A stretch of 5,866 nucleotides of DNA from Firmicutes bacterium UBA994 (GTDB lineage Bacteria > Bacillota > UBA994): NCBI GenBank assembly GCA_002292025.1, contig DBBC01000030.1, forward strand, positions 1 to 5,866, written 5' to 3'. Below are positions 1 through 4,791 of the stretch, piece by piece. Positions within the stretch are counted from its first letter, which is position 1. The number at the start of each line of letters is the position of its first letter. The translations under genes were made by a program, and so were the position numbers. The notes beneath the pieces are model-generated. The model did no database searches. It saw only the letters and a program-made list of their open reading frames with translations, and had not been told where the DNA came from.

Positions 1-56
1 CTGAACGGGCTGAGTAGTTACTTTTACTGTGAAATTACCACATGAATTTCCGCATT

Positions 57-1124
57 CTACACCCCGGCGCGTGCGCGAATTTCGGCTATTTTTTCGTCGG
101 TTACCGCGCGTTCAAAACTCCTAAACCCTGCCAGTTTAAAGCCGTGTTTCTCAGCCAGCCGCGTAATTTCCTCCACCTGCTCGATACTGATATCTCTCCC
201 CAGCGAATAGTCGCCGACCTTCCCCTCCAGCGCCAATACCATGGTCTCAGCCATGCAGGCGTAAGACATGCGCGGCGGAAAGCCAAAATTGAAATGAAAA
301 TTGACATCGCCCGGCACTTCAACTACGCCGCCGTCAACAATTAGAACGTCCGTCCGTAGTTTGGCAATTTCTTCCGATACGTCGCGCGGACGCGCTACGT
401 CGCAAACTACCGCGCCCGGCTTGAGTAACCGCGGGTCAACCACACAGTCTAGCGCACTCGTCACCGCGATAACGATGTCAGCAGTAGACAAGCTGGCGTT
501 AACGTCGGCGGTAATCGCGGGAGTGACACCGCTCTCGTCGCCTATTCTTCCGGCAATCTGTGCTAAGCGCTCTATATTGCGCGCCACCAAAGTAATCTGC
601 CTTGCCTCCTTGGCCATCAGCCGCGCGCATACCTGCCCAATAGAACCAGTCGCTCCCACTACAACCACGTGGGCTTCGCTCACTTTGATGCCCATTTTTG
701 TGGCTGCTAAACGCGAGGCCATCACTGCCGTAGCCACAGTATAGCTGTTGCCCGTGGTAACACCGATTTTTAATTTCTCGGCTACGGTGATACCGGCGTC
801 TCCTACTACTGAGGTGAGAGCGCCGAGTCCCACGATATCTGCTCCGAGTTTTTCCGCGATGCGCCCCGCCCAAACGATTTTTTTGATGGCCTCGCCTGCC
901 GATACTGCTCCGAGCAGCTGCCGCGACGTCAACGGACAAGCCACGAAGTACCCTTCGGTAGCCGCATGCTCCGAGCGCACGCCTGTAATATGCGATACCT
1001 TTAGAGGTGGCAAAAAGCTTACCATCTTTTCCTTCCAGCTATCTGGCCAGCGCTTGGTAAACTTAAACTTGCGAGCAATATCCTCCGCTACAATGGGGTG
1101 CAGTATAAAAGCAAATTTCGCCAT
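57..1124 (-). CDS. Acyl-ACP reductase-like / shikimate dehydrogenase-like NAD(P)-dependent oxidoreductase
   Basis: This 355-residue protein resembles the family of cyanobacterial long-chain acyl-ACP reductase (AAR) and predicted amino-acid/shikimate dehydrogenases (COG5322 type). Residues 1-150 form an N-terminal part containing ITGVRSE and the block LGALTSVVGDAG (about 101-112), followed by TTGNSYT (123-129). A Rossmann nucleotide-binding motif, VVVGATGSIGQ, lies at about 154-164. Near the end are GGVVEVPGDVNF (265-276), FGFPPRMSYACMAE (280-293) and LALEGK. Cys290 in SYACMAE falls where, from memory, AAR has its acyl-accepting cysteine; that match is inference. The ATG at 1124 is chosen because GAGGAGG lies 6 nt upstream; an in-frame GTG 48 nt earlier lacks comparable support. 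It is the last gene of a regulator/unknown/dehydrogenase unit, 154 nt after the preceding gene. The fold and cofactor class are fairly secure. The substrate (acyl thioester, shikimate-like or other) is not. Confidence 0.75.
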   Translation of the reverse strand: MAKFAFILHPIVAEDIARKFKFTKRWPDSWKEKMVSFLPPLKVSHITGVRSEHAATEGYFVACPLTSRQLLGAVSAGEAIKKIVWAGRIAEKLGADIVGLGALTSVVGDAGITVAEKLKIGVTTGNSYTVATAVMASRLAATKMGIKVSEAHVVVVGATGSIGQVCARLMAKEARQITLVARNIERLAQIAGRIGDESGVTPAITADVNASLSTADIVIAVTSALDCVVDPRLLKPGAVVCDVARPRDVSEEIAKLRTDVLIVDGGVVEVPGDVNFHFNFGFPPRMSYACMAETMVLALEGKVGDYSLGRDISIEQVEEITRLAEKHGFKLAGFRSFERAVTDEKIAEIRARAGV

Positions 1125-1130
1125 ACTCGT

Positions 1131-1137
1131 CCTCCTC
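1131..1137 (-). promoter_or_regulatory. Ribosome binding site fixing the start of the AAR-like gene
   Basis: GAGGAGG on the minus strand, 6 nt before the ATG at 1124. It is a strong Shine-Dalgarno match and places the start 16 codons inside the longest open frame. Confidence 0.85.
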
Positions 1138-1251
1138 GTATTCACCTTGACAACGATAAAAGCGCACCACATCTACTCAGCCTATTCAGAGCGAGGCATG
1201 ATCCACGAAGAACACTAAGGGGCATGAAGACGCAGGAGATGGTAACTCTTT

Positions 1252-1269
1252 GCAGGCCGGAATGCCTGC
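1252..1269 (-). other. Possible RNA hairpin just after the stop of the unknown gene
   Basis: On the minus strand GCAGGC, ATTCCG, GCCTGC forms a 6-bp perfect stem with a 6-nt loop, beginning 9 nt after the TAA of the upstream gene. What follows is AAAGAGTT rather than a U-run, so it does not look like a full intrinsic terminator. It could protect a 3' end, mark a processing site or partly attenuate the downstream gene, or it may be chance. The rest of the 154-nt gap (1125-1278) shows no convincing promoter. Confidence 0.3.
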
Positions 1270-1278
1270 GCAGTGACC

Positions 1279-2178
1279 TTAAAGTTCTGTAATCCGCGGC
1301 TTAAAATCCAGCTTATCCAACAGTGCCTCGTAGTCGCGCGCCGTCAGCGCGGTGTGCGGCGAACCCGACAGAGCTACCAGCAGTGCCTCCATCACGTTAG
1401 TGCCGAAGGAGCGACCGTTAAACTCCGGCGTGGTCGTCACTAACAGCTTAACGCCCCGCTCCTTTAACAGCATGACATCTTCTTTAGTTATGGTATTAGT
1501 CACTATGATTTTCCCCTGTAGACTTAGCGGCATAAAGCGACGGATAAAGTGAAAGTCACCCGCGATGATCTCATTTGCCGCAAAGAAAGGCTCGCCACGG
1601 CTGACGGTCTTCTCTTGCGCCGCTCCGGTAGGATATAGATACCGTAGCGGCAGCTGTGTCAGGACGGGCGCTAATACGCGTGCCACGAGTCCTAATGCCC
1701 GCAGGCTATAGAGAGGGATGGGCAATCCCACGGTAAAGATAAGGTCCCCTAGGGTGAGGTCTGCCCCGCGTTGCGCTAGCGTTTCAGCCATACCAAACCT
1801 ATCTACCGCGCACAGCAAAAGGACTTTGCGTCCTCTTAGCTTTAAGCCGTATGTGTCGTCAAGAAACGCTATTGTCTTTCGCTCCAGCGTATCTTTGAGC
1901 CCGGTGCCGTCTACAATCGGCGTTAAGCGCGCCGCGCGCGCAATCTGCCTAGCTTCTCTGAGCACATACCGCCTGCCGCCCGCCTGTACGTAGAGGTCGA
2001 TCCCGCCCATGCCGAAAGCGTCCACCTTGCCGTCAAGCTCTTTGACCAGCGCGATAGCTCGTGCTAAATTGCCATCTGTACCGATACGCTCAATTACGCA
2101 CCGTTCGCCCAGCAACTCCGCCTCCACGGCATGATTGCGCTTAGATGACCCAAGGCTCACGCTGACTACTCGTTTCAC
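1279..2178 (-). CDS. Conserved protein of uncertain function (relatives sometimes labelled quinate 5-dehydrogenase)
   Basis: This 299-residue, apparently soluble protein has no signal peptide or clear membrane segment. Distinctive blocks are the N-terminal SVSLGSSKRNH (6-16), ERIGTDG (30-36), DAFGMGGIDLY (53-63), AGGRRYVLREA (66-76), VDGTGLKD (89-96), VLLLCAVDRFGMAETL (119-134), EIIAGDFHFIRR (203-214) and TTTPEFNGRSFGTNV (248-262). I recall close relatives in Clostridia annotated as quinate 5-dehydrogenase, but no classical GxGxxG dinucleotide motif is evident, so that name is doubtful. The VLLLCAVDRFG segment could be a Rossmann-like strand-loop-helix. Translation starts at a GTG at 2178, supported by AAAGGTGG about 9 nt upstream. 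It lies 65 nt after the regulator gene and before the AAR-like dehydrogenase, so it probably acts in the same pathway. It is certainly a gene; its function is open. Confidence 0.8.
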   Translation of the reverse strand: MKRVVSVSLGSSKRNHAVEAELLGERCVIERIGTDGNLARAIALVKELDGKVDAFGMGGIDLYVQAGGRRYVLREARQIARAARLTPIVDGTGLKDTLERKTIAFLDDTYGLKLRGRKVLLLCAVDRFGMAETLAQRGADLTLGDLIFTVGLPIPLYSLRALGLVARVLAPVLTQLPLRYLYPTGAAQEKTVSRGEPFFAANEIIAGDFHFIRRFMPLSLQGKIIVTNTITKEDVMLLKERGVKLLVTTTPEFNGRSFGTNVMEALLVALSGSPHTALTARDYEALLDKLDFKPRITEL

Positions 2179-2243
2179 CGCTATGCGCCACCTTTCATCA
2201 TCCTACCGCTCGGAACCACTTACTTATGGTAGCCATAATCTGC

Positions 2244-2768
2244 CTAGCCTTTTATCCCCTGCAAGAGGTCGCGCAATATTTTAGGGTCAACATATTTATC
2301 CTCTCGCAAAGGCGTTTCACCGATAACAATGGGGATAACCTGCTTATCCACAAGCGCCTCGACTAGTTTTATGCGCATGTTAGACCCGATCAGTATGACC
2401 GTGTCAAAGGCGCGCGCAGTTCCAACTAAGCTCATGATTTCGTTGAGTAGCTCAGCCCCGGTCTTGGAACGCACCCACTCCCACCGTTCTGCTTCCGTCA
2501 TAAGAAAGATGTGATCCACACCGTGTGCCTGCGCTACGTCGTTTAGCTCCTCCTTATTGGCCACAGGAAACCCAATCAGTGCTATCTTCCCGCCTTTACG
2601 CAACTCACCCATGGTTTCTAGACGCGAAACAAAGCTACGGTCAATGTTCATGTCGTAGGCAACTTCCTGCTGCGACATGCCTGTAGAACGGCGCTCCAGA
2701 ACTTTGTCCACAGTGCGCATGATTTTGTCGCGGCTGACTAACTTATCGCCAATTCTGACGTAGGGCAT
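2244..2768 (-). CDS. Helix-turn-helix transcriptional regulator, probably autoregulatory
   Basis: This 174-residue protein is the first gene of the three-gene unit. Residues about 28-56 (STGMSQQEVAYDMNIDRSFV and the following SRLETMGE) read as an HTH: a Q-x-E-V-A-x-D-M helix, a turn, and a recognition helix with DRSFVSRLE. The part from 58 on is not a DNA-binding domain. It has alternating hydrophobic strands, KIALIGFPV (61-69), DHIFLMTEAERWEW (85-98), DTVILIGSNM (122-131) and VIPIVIGETPL (144-154), which suggest an alpha/beta sensor domain; the ligand is unknown. The ATG at 2768 is preferred over an in-frame GTG at 2801 because GGAGGA lies 6 nt upstream and the GTG would sit inside the operator, at or before the predicted transcript start. 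A 20-bp near-palindrome abuts this ribosome site, so the simplest inference is that the protein represses its own operon. No named family could be assigned with certainty. Confidence 0.85.
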   Translation of the reverse strand: MPYVRIGDKLVSRDKIMRTVDKVLERRSTGMSQQEVAYDMNIDRSFVSRLETMGELRKGGKIALIGFPVANKEELNDVAQAHGVDHIFLMTEAERWEWVRSKTGAELLNEIMSLVGTARAFDTVILIGSNMRIKLVEALVDKQVIPIVIGETPLREDKYVDPKILRDLLQGIKG

Positions 2769-2774
2769 AGCATC

Positions 2775-2780
2775 TCCTCC
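2775..2780 (-). promoter_or_regulatory. Ribosome binding site deciding the regulator start
   Basis: GGAGGA on the minus strand, 6 nt before the ATG at 2768. It touches the edge of the adjacent palindrome, so a bound repressor would lie right next to the translation start region. Confidence 0.85.
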
Positions 2781-2800
2781 TGTGCACAATATTGTACACA
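2781..2800. promoter_or_regulatory. 20-bp near-palindrome, likely operator of the regulator operon
   Basis: TGTGCACAATATTGTACACA is its own reverse complement except for one mismatched pair (9 of 10 positions per arm). It lies between the predicted -10 element and the ribosome binding site and covers the expected transcription start near 2797. Position and symmetry fit a dimeric HTH repressor site. That the neighbouring regulator binds it is inference. Confidence 0.75.
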
Positions 2801-2803
2801 CTT

Positions 2804-2831
2804 ATTGTAGCATATCCCAAACTATGTGCAA
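2804..2831 (-). promoter_or_regulatory. SigA-type promoter of the regulator / unknown / AAR-like operon
   Basis: On the minus strand: -35 TTGCAC (2831-2826), 16-nt spacer, -10 TACAAT (2809-2804) preceded by TGC, giving an extended -10 (TGCTACAAT). The predicted start is about 7 nt further on, inside the palindrome. The -10 is one base from consensus, and the TG motif compensates for the imperfect -35 and short spacer. Confidence 0.7.
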
Positions 2832-2844
2832 CCCATTGTAGTGT
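2825..2844. promoter_or_regulatory. Possible degenerate second operator half-sites over the -35 element
   Basis: TGTGCAACCCATTGTAGTGT matches the 20-bp palindrome at 12 of 20 positions, keeping TGTGCA on the left and ATTGTA in the middle. It starts 44 bp from the first site, about four helical turns, and overlaps the -35. It may be a weak auxiliary site or coincidence in AT-rich promoter DNA. Confidence 0.3.
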
Positions 2845-2856
2845 TCTGTGAAATGC

Positions 2857-2880
2857 AATAAAAAAGCGCCTTACGGCGCT
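2857..2880 (-). terminator. Intrinsic terminator of the zinc-ribbon/dusB unit
   Basis: On the minus strand AGCGCC, loop GTAA, GGCGCT forms a perfect 6-bp GC-rich stem followed directly by TTTTTATT. The dusB stop codon touches the base of the stem. It separates dusB from the regulator operon, whose promoter starts about 26 bp downstream. Confidence 0.92.
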
Positions 2881-3832
2881 ACTCAATCGCGGCAAAAATG
2901 CTTTCGATCTCCCCTATGCTGTCGGCTTTGTTTATCGCATCCCGCATTCGCGCCGCCCGTGGCAGACCTTTCAAATACCACGCTAATTGCAGGCGCATCT
3001 CTCTGATGCCGCGATACTCCCCCTTGCGCTCGATAACCATTCCGAGGTGCCGCCGTGCCACGGCTAGTCGCTCCGCCAAAGATGGAGGTGCGAGCGGTGC
3101 TAACCCCGCCAGCGAACGGGTAATGTCCCGATAGAGCCAAGGGTTACCAATGGCGGCACGGCCGACCATCACCGCGTCGCAACCCGTAACCGCAAACATG
3201 CGCTTGGCCTCCGCTGCGGAAGTGACATCCCCGTTGCCTATCACCGGCACGCTCACGGCTTCTTTTACCGCACGGATAATGCCCCAATCCGCCCGTCCCG
3301 CATAGAACTGGTCCCTAGTCCGCCCGTGAATTGCTACCGCTGCGGCTCCGGCTGCCTCTACTTCGCGCACAAGCTCTAGGCAGTCAGGCGAACTTGCATC
3401 CCACGCTTTACGCGTCTTTACAGTAACAGGGATCTTAATGGCGTCAACCGTGCGGCGCACAATTTCCCCCGCTAATTTGGGGTTAAGCAGCAAAGCCGCC
3501 CCGTCTCCCCCCTTGACAATCTTAGGGGTCGGGCATCCCATATTAATGTCTATCGCCAAAGGTTTTACTTTCTCCGCCACAATAGCCGCCGCTTCCGCCA
3601 CTTCTGCCGGGACAGAACCGAATAACTGCACGGCCAGTGGTTCTTCGGCGTCCCTAGCTAATAGTTCCCATGTCTTGGCTTGGTCATGGATTATGCCTTT
3701 GCAACTGACCATTTCACTTACTACCCAAGCCGCGCCGAATTCGCGGGCCATCAGGCGATTGACTTGGTCGGTGATTCCCGCCAAGGGCGCGGCCGCTAGC
3801 GGTGGGTGAATTTGTATGTTTTTAATCCTCAT
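2879..3832 (-). CDS. dusB: tRNA-dihydrouridine synthase, DusB type
   Basis: This 317-residue FMN/NADPH-dependent enzyme reduces specific uridines in the tRNA D-loop to dihydrouridine in the cytosol. The N-terminal APLAGITD (15-22) is the FMN-binding start of the TIM barrel. DINMGCPTPKIVKGGDGAAL (95-114) carries the expected catalytic Cys100. VKTRKAWD (138-145), IHGRTRDQFYAG (168-179), VIGNGDV (197-203) and VMVGRAAIGNPW (221-232) are the substrate, phosphate and flavin-binding blocks in the right order. Residues after about 245 are the helical tRNA-binding domain. Length is typical, and all key residues appear present. It starts 15 nt after the zinc-ribbon gene; the ribosome site is modest (GGTGAT, 9 nt upstream), so coupling to that gene is likely. 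The DusB subclass is chosen from the overall motif pattern and is common in this phylum; other Dus subclasses are less likely. Confidence 0.95.
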   Translation of the reverse strand: MRIKNIQIHPPLAAAPLAGITDQVNRLMAREFGAAWVVSEMVSCKGIIHDQAKTWELLARDAEEPLAVQLFGSVPAEVAEAAAIVAEKVKPLAIDINMGCPTPKIVKGGDGAALLLNPKLAGEIVRRTVDAIKIPVTVKTRKAWDASSPDCLELVREVEAAGAAAVAIHGRTRDQFYAGRADWGIIRAVKEAVSVPVIGNGDVTSAAEAKRMFAVTGCDAVMVGRAAIGNPWLYRDITRSLAGLAPLAPPSLAERLAVARRHLGMVIERKGEYRGIREMRLQLAWYLKGLPRAARMRDAINKADSIGEIESIFAAIE

Positions 3833-3847
3833 CGCGACGCCATCACC

Positions 3848-4051
3848 CTAACGATCGTTCCCTGTGGACTCCTTCTCTGCAGTCGCCTTCTCTGCATCCG
3901 GCTTAGGTTCGTGCCCGGGCGGATACCTGTTGTACCCACTCGCGGCCGGGGTGCTGGTGATGTCCTCGCCACAATAGGGGCAGTTCCATATCCCAGCGGT
4001 GGTGGCGGAGAACGAGCGACGACTGCACCACGGACAGTACTTATTATACAT
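3848..4051 (-). CDS. Small zinc-ribbon protein, function unknown
   Basis: This 67-residue protein has an N-terminal CPWC (6-9) and CPYCGED (24-30), a Cys4 zinc-ribbon pattern with 14 residues between the knuckles. The second half is a polar, low-complexity tail rich in Pro, Glu, Lys and Thr (KPDAEKATAEKES), probably disordered. The ATG at 4051 follows GGAGGT by 9 nt, a convincing ribosome site, which makes this a real gene despite its size. Its stop is 15 nt before dusB, so the two are almost certainly co-transcribed and perhaps translationally coupled. Small zinc ribbons often bind RNA or protein partners, so a role alongside DusB or tRNA is a reasonable guess only. I do not recognise a named family. 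Confidence 0.82.
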   Translation of the reverse strand: MYNKYCPWCSRRSFSATTAGIWNCPYCGEDITSTPAASGYNRYPPGHEPKPDAEKATAEKESTGNDR

Positions 4052-4060
4052 ACGGTAGGC

Positions 4061-4066
4061 ACCTCC
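4061..4066 (-). promoter_or_regulatory. Ribosome binding site of the zinc-ribbon gene
   Basis: GGAGGT on the minus strand, 9 nt before the ATG at 4051. It is the main support that this short frame is translated. The upstream region to 4243 must hold the promoter, but several weak AT-rich candidates exist and none can be chosen. Confidence 0.8.
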
Positions 4067-4082
4067 AGTTTACAAGATAAAG

Positions 4083-4109
4083 ATAAAAGTCGAAAAATAA
4101 AAGTCGAAA
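4083..4109. repeat. Two-copy 14-nt direct repeat in the zinc-ribbon/dusB leader
   Basis: ATAAAAGTCGAAA occurs at 4083-4095 and again at 4097-4109, a period of 14 nt. It lies between the divergent tRNA promoter and the zinc-ribbon start. It may be a regulatory element or a simple AT-rich duplication. Confidence 0.6.
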
Positions 4110-4189
4110 GGGGAAAAAAACAACGACAGTAAAGATAATCGCTATATTATTTGTCATTGGCGCAAATATTCCTGCCGCCGTTGCCTTTG

Positions 4190-4222
4190 TTTTTTGTTTT
4201 TTGCTTTTTGCTTTTTGCTTTG
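4190..4222. repeat. Heptanucleotide T-rich tandem repeat ahead of the tRNA promoter
   Basis: On the plus strand two TTTTTTG units are followed by two CTTTTTG units and a shortened CTTTG, a 7-nt period running into the -10 of the tRNA promoter. The last units form the -35 region and spacer. Its slippage-prone structure could alter promoter strength, or the T-tracts could act as an UP-like element. Confidence 0.7.
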
Positions 4223-4229
4223 CTATAAT
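4201..4229 (+). promoter_or_regulatory. Promoter of tRNA-Pro(CGG)
   Basis: Perfect TATAAT at 4224-4229 preceded by TGC (extended -10), with a weak -35 TTGCTT at 4201-4206 and a 17-nt spacer. The predicted start near 4236 leaves only a short 5' leader before the tRNA at 4244. Confidence 0.8.
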
Positions 4230-4243
4230 GATGCCACTCATAT

Positions 4244-4320
4244 CGGGGCGTGGCTCAGCTTGGTAGAGCGCACGGTTCGGGACCGTGAGGCCGCACGTTC
4301 AAATCGTGTCGCCCCGACCA
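4244..4320 (+). tRNA. tRNA-Pro, anticodon CGG, CCA encoded
   Basis: The 77-nt cloverleaf is complete. The acceptor CGGGGCG pairs with CGCCCCG, followed by discriminator A and a genomic CCA. The D stem is GCTC/GAGC with loop AGCTTGGTA. The anticodon stem is CACGG/CCGTG with loop TTCGGGA, anticodon CGG at 4278-4280, which reads CCG proline codons. The variable loop is AGGCC, and the T arm is GCACG/CGTGT (one G-U pair) with loop TTCAAAT. It stands alone, divergent from the zinc-ribbon/dusB unit and convergent with the C_GCAxxG_C_C gene, with its own promoter. Confidence 0.97.
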
Positions 4321-4332
4321 TTATTAATTTCC

Positions 4333-4347
4333 TGCGCGACCCGCGCA
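4333..4347. terminator. Possible weak bidirectional terminator between tRNA-Pro and the C_GCAxxG_C_C gene
   Basis: TGCGCG, loop ACC, CGCGCA is a perfect 6-bp stem placed between the ends of two convergent genes, where a shared terminator is expected. Neither strand has a good U-run after it, so it is a tentative call. Confidence 0.35.
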
Positions 4348-4358
4348 AATCCCTAGCT

Positions 4359-4784
4359 TCAGCCGCAATCGTCGCCCTCTACACCTTTGTCCATGAGCTC
4401 CTCCGCCTTCTCTACGCAAAAAGCCACATAATCCGCACACACCTCGCGGTAGTTTTCTACCGCGGGTTTCATGTCCGCGCAATTGACTGAACCATATTTT
4501 GCCTTAACAACATCCACCAGCGCCCGGGTCAGCTTCCCGGCATCTTCAGCCCGGGCGCCGCCCAGTTCGCGTCCATACCAGCGGCCAATCGCCATTATTG
4601 CCCCGGCCACCGCGCCGCAAAGACTGCCGCACCCAGCGCCGCCGCCAAACCCAGAACAGAGGCGCAGCCCAAAGGCTTGGTCTTTTATCTCGAGGTCTTG
4701 GTTTAGTGCCAGCCACACGGCCTCCGCACAGTTATATCCACCCAGATAAAGCTCACGCGCTATTTCTCCATTGTCCTTTCCCAC
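4359..4784 (-). CDS. C_GCAxxG_C_C family probable redox protein
   Basis: This 141-residue, mostly helical, cysteine-rich protein belongs to a family thought to act in redox or metal chemistry, without an established reaction. Visible family blocks are GGYNCAEAV (15-23) and LCSGFGGGAGCGSLCGAVAG (42-61), which continues into AIMAIG, then NCADMKP (101-107), and C116 and C123 in the C-terminal helix, ending with an extra Cys140. There are eight cysteines (19, 43, 52, 56, 102, 116, 123, 140). No signal peptide is seen; the glycine/alanine-rich centre is the family core rather than a membrane anchor. It begins with GTG, 7 nt after the murB stop. Its ribosome site GGGGAG lies inside the end of murB, so translation is probably coupled. 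A link to peptidoglycan synthesis is not implied by the family. Confidence 0.85.
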   Translation of the reverse strand: MGKDNGEIARELYLGGYNCAEAVWLALNQDLEIKDQAFGLRLCSGFGGGAGCGSLCGAVAGAIMAIGRWYGRELGGARAEDAGKLTRALVDVVKAKYGSVNCADMKPAVENYREVCADYVAFCVEKAEELMDKGVEGDDCG

Positions 4785-4791
4785 GCTTGCG

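Noticed and set aside
1..56. TGTGGTAATTTCACA (minus strand, near bases 29-43) as another operator copy
   Set aside because: Only the outer TGTG...CACA is symmetric, the spacing differs from the 20-bp palindrome, and no promoter can be placed beside it. This stretch otherwise shows no gene.
1125..1172. 16-residue extension of the AAR-like protein
   Set aside because: The internal ATG at 1124 has a GAGGAGG ribosome site at ideal spacing, and the extension has no recognisable family sequence.
301..1218. Plus-strand open frames opposite the AAR-like gene
   Set aside because: They are Ser/Thr/Ala/Pro-rich antisense shadows of a well-supported minus-strand gene, with no ribosome sites or recognisable motifs.
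4044..4157. Minus-strand frame encoding a hydrophobic small peptide that ends across the zinc-ribbon start
   Set aside because: Its composition comes from the AT-rich repeats of an intergenic region, its best ATG (4157) has only a weak and distant AGGA, and its longer form begins in the tRNA promoter. The overlap with the zinc-ribbon start is probably accidental.
4321..4358. Further tRNA genes in a cluster after tRNA-Pro
   Set aside because: No second cloverleaf or CCA-ended stem is present before the convergent coding region begins.
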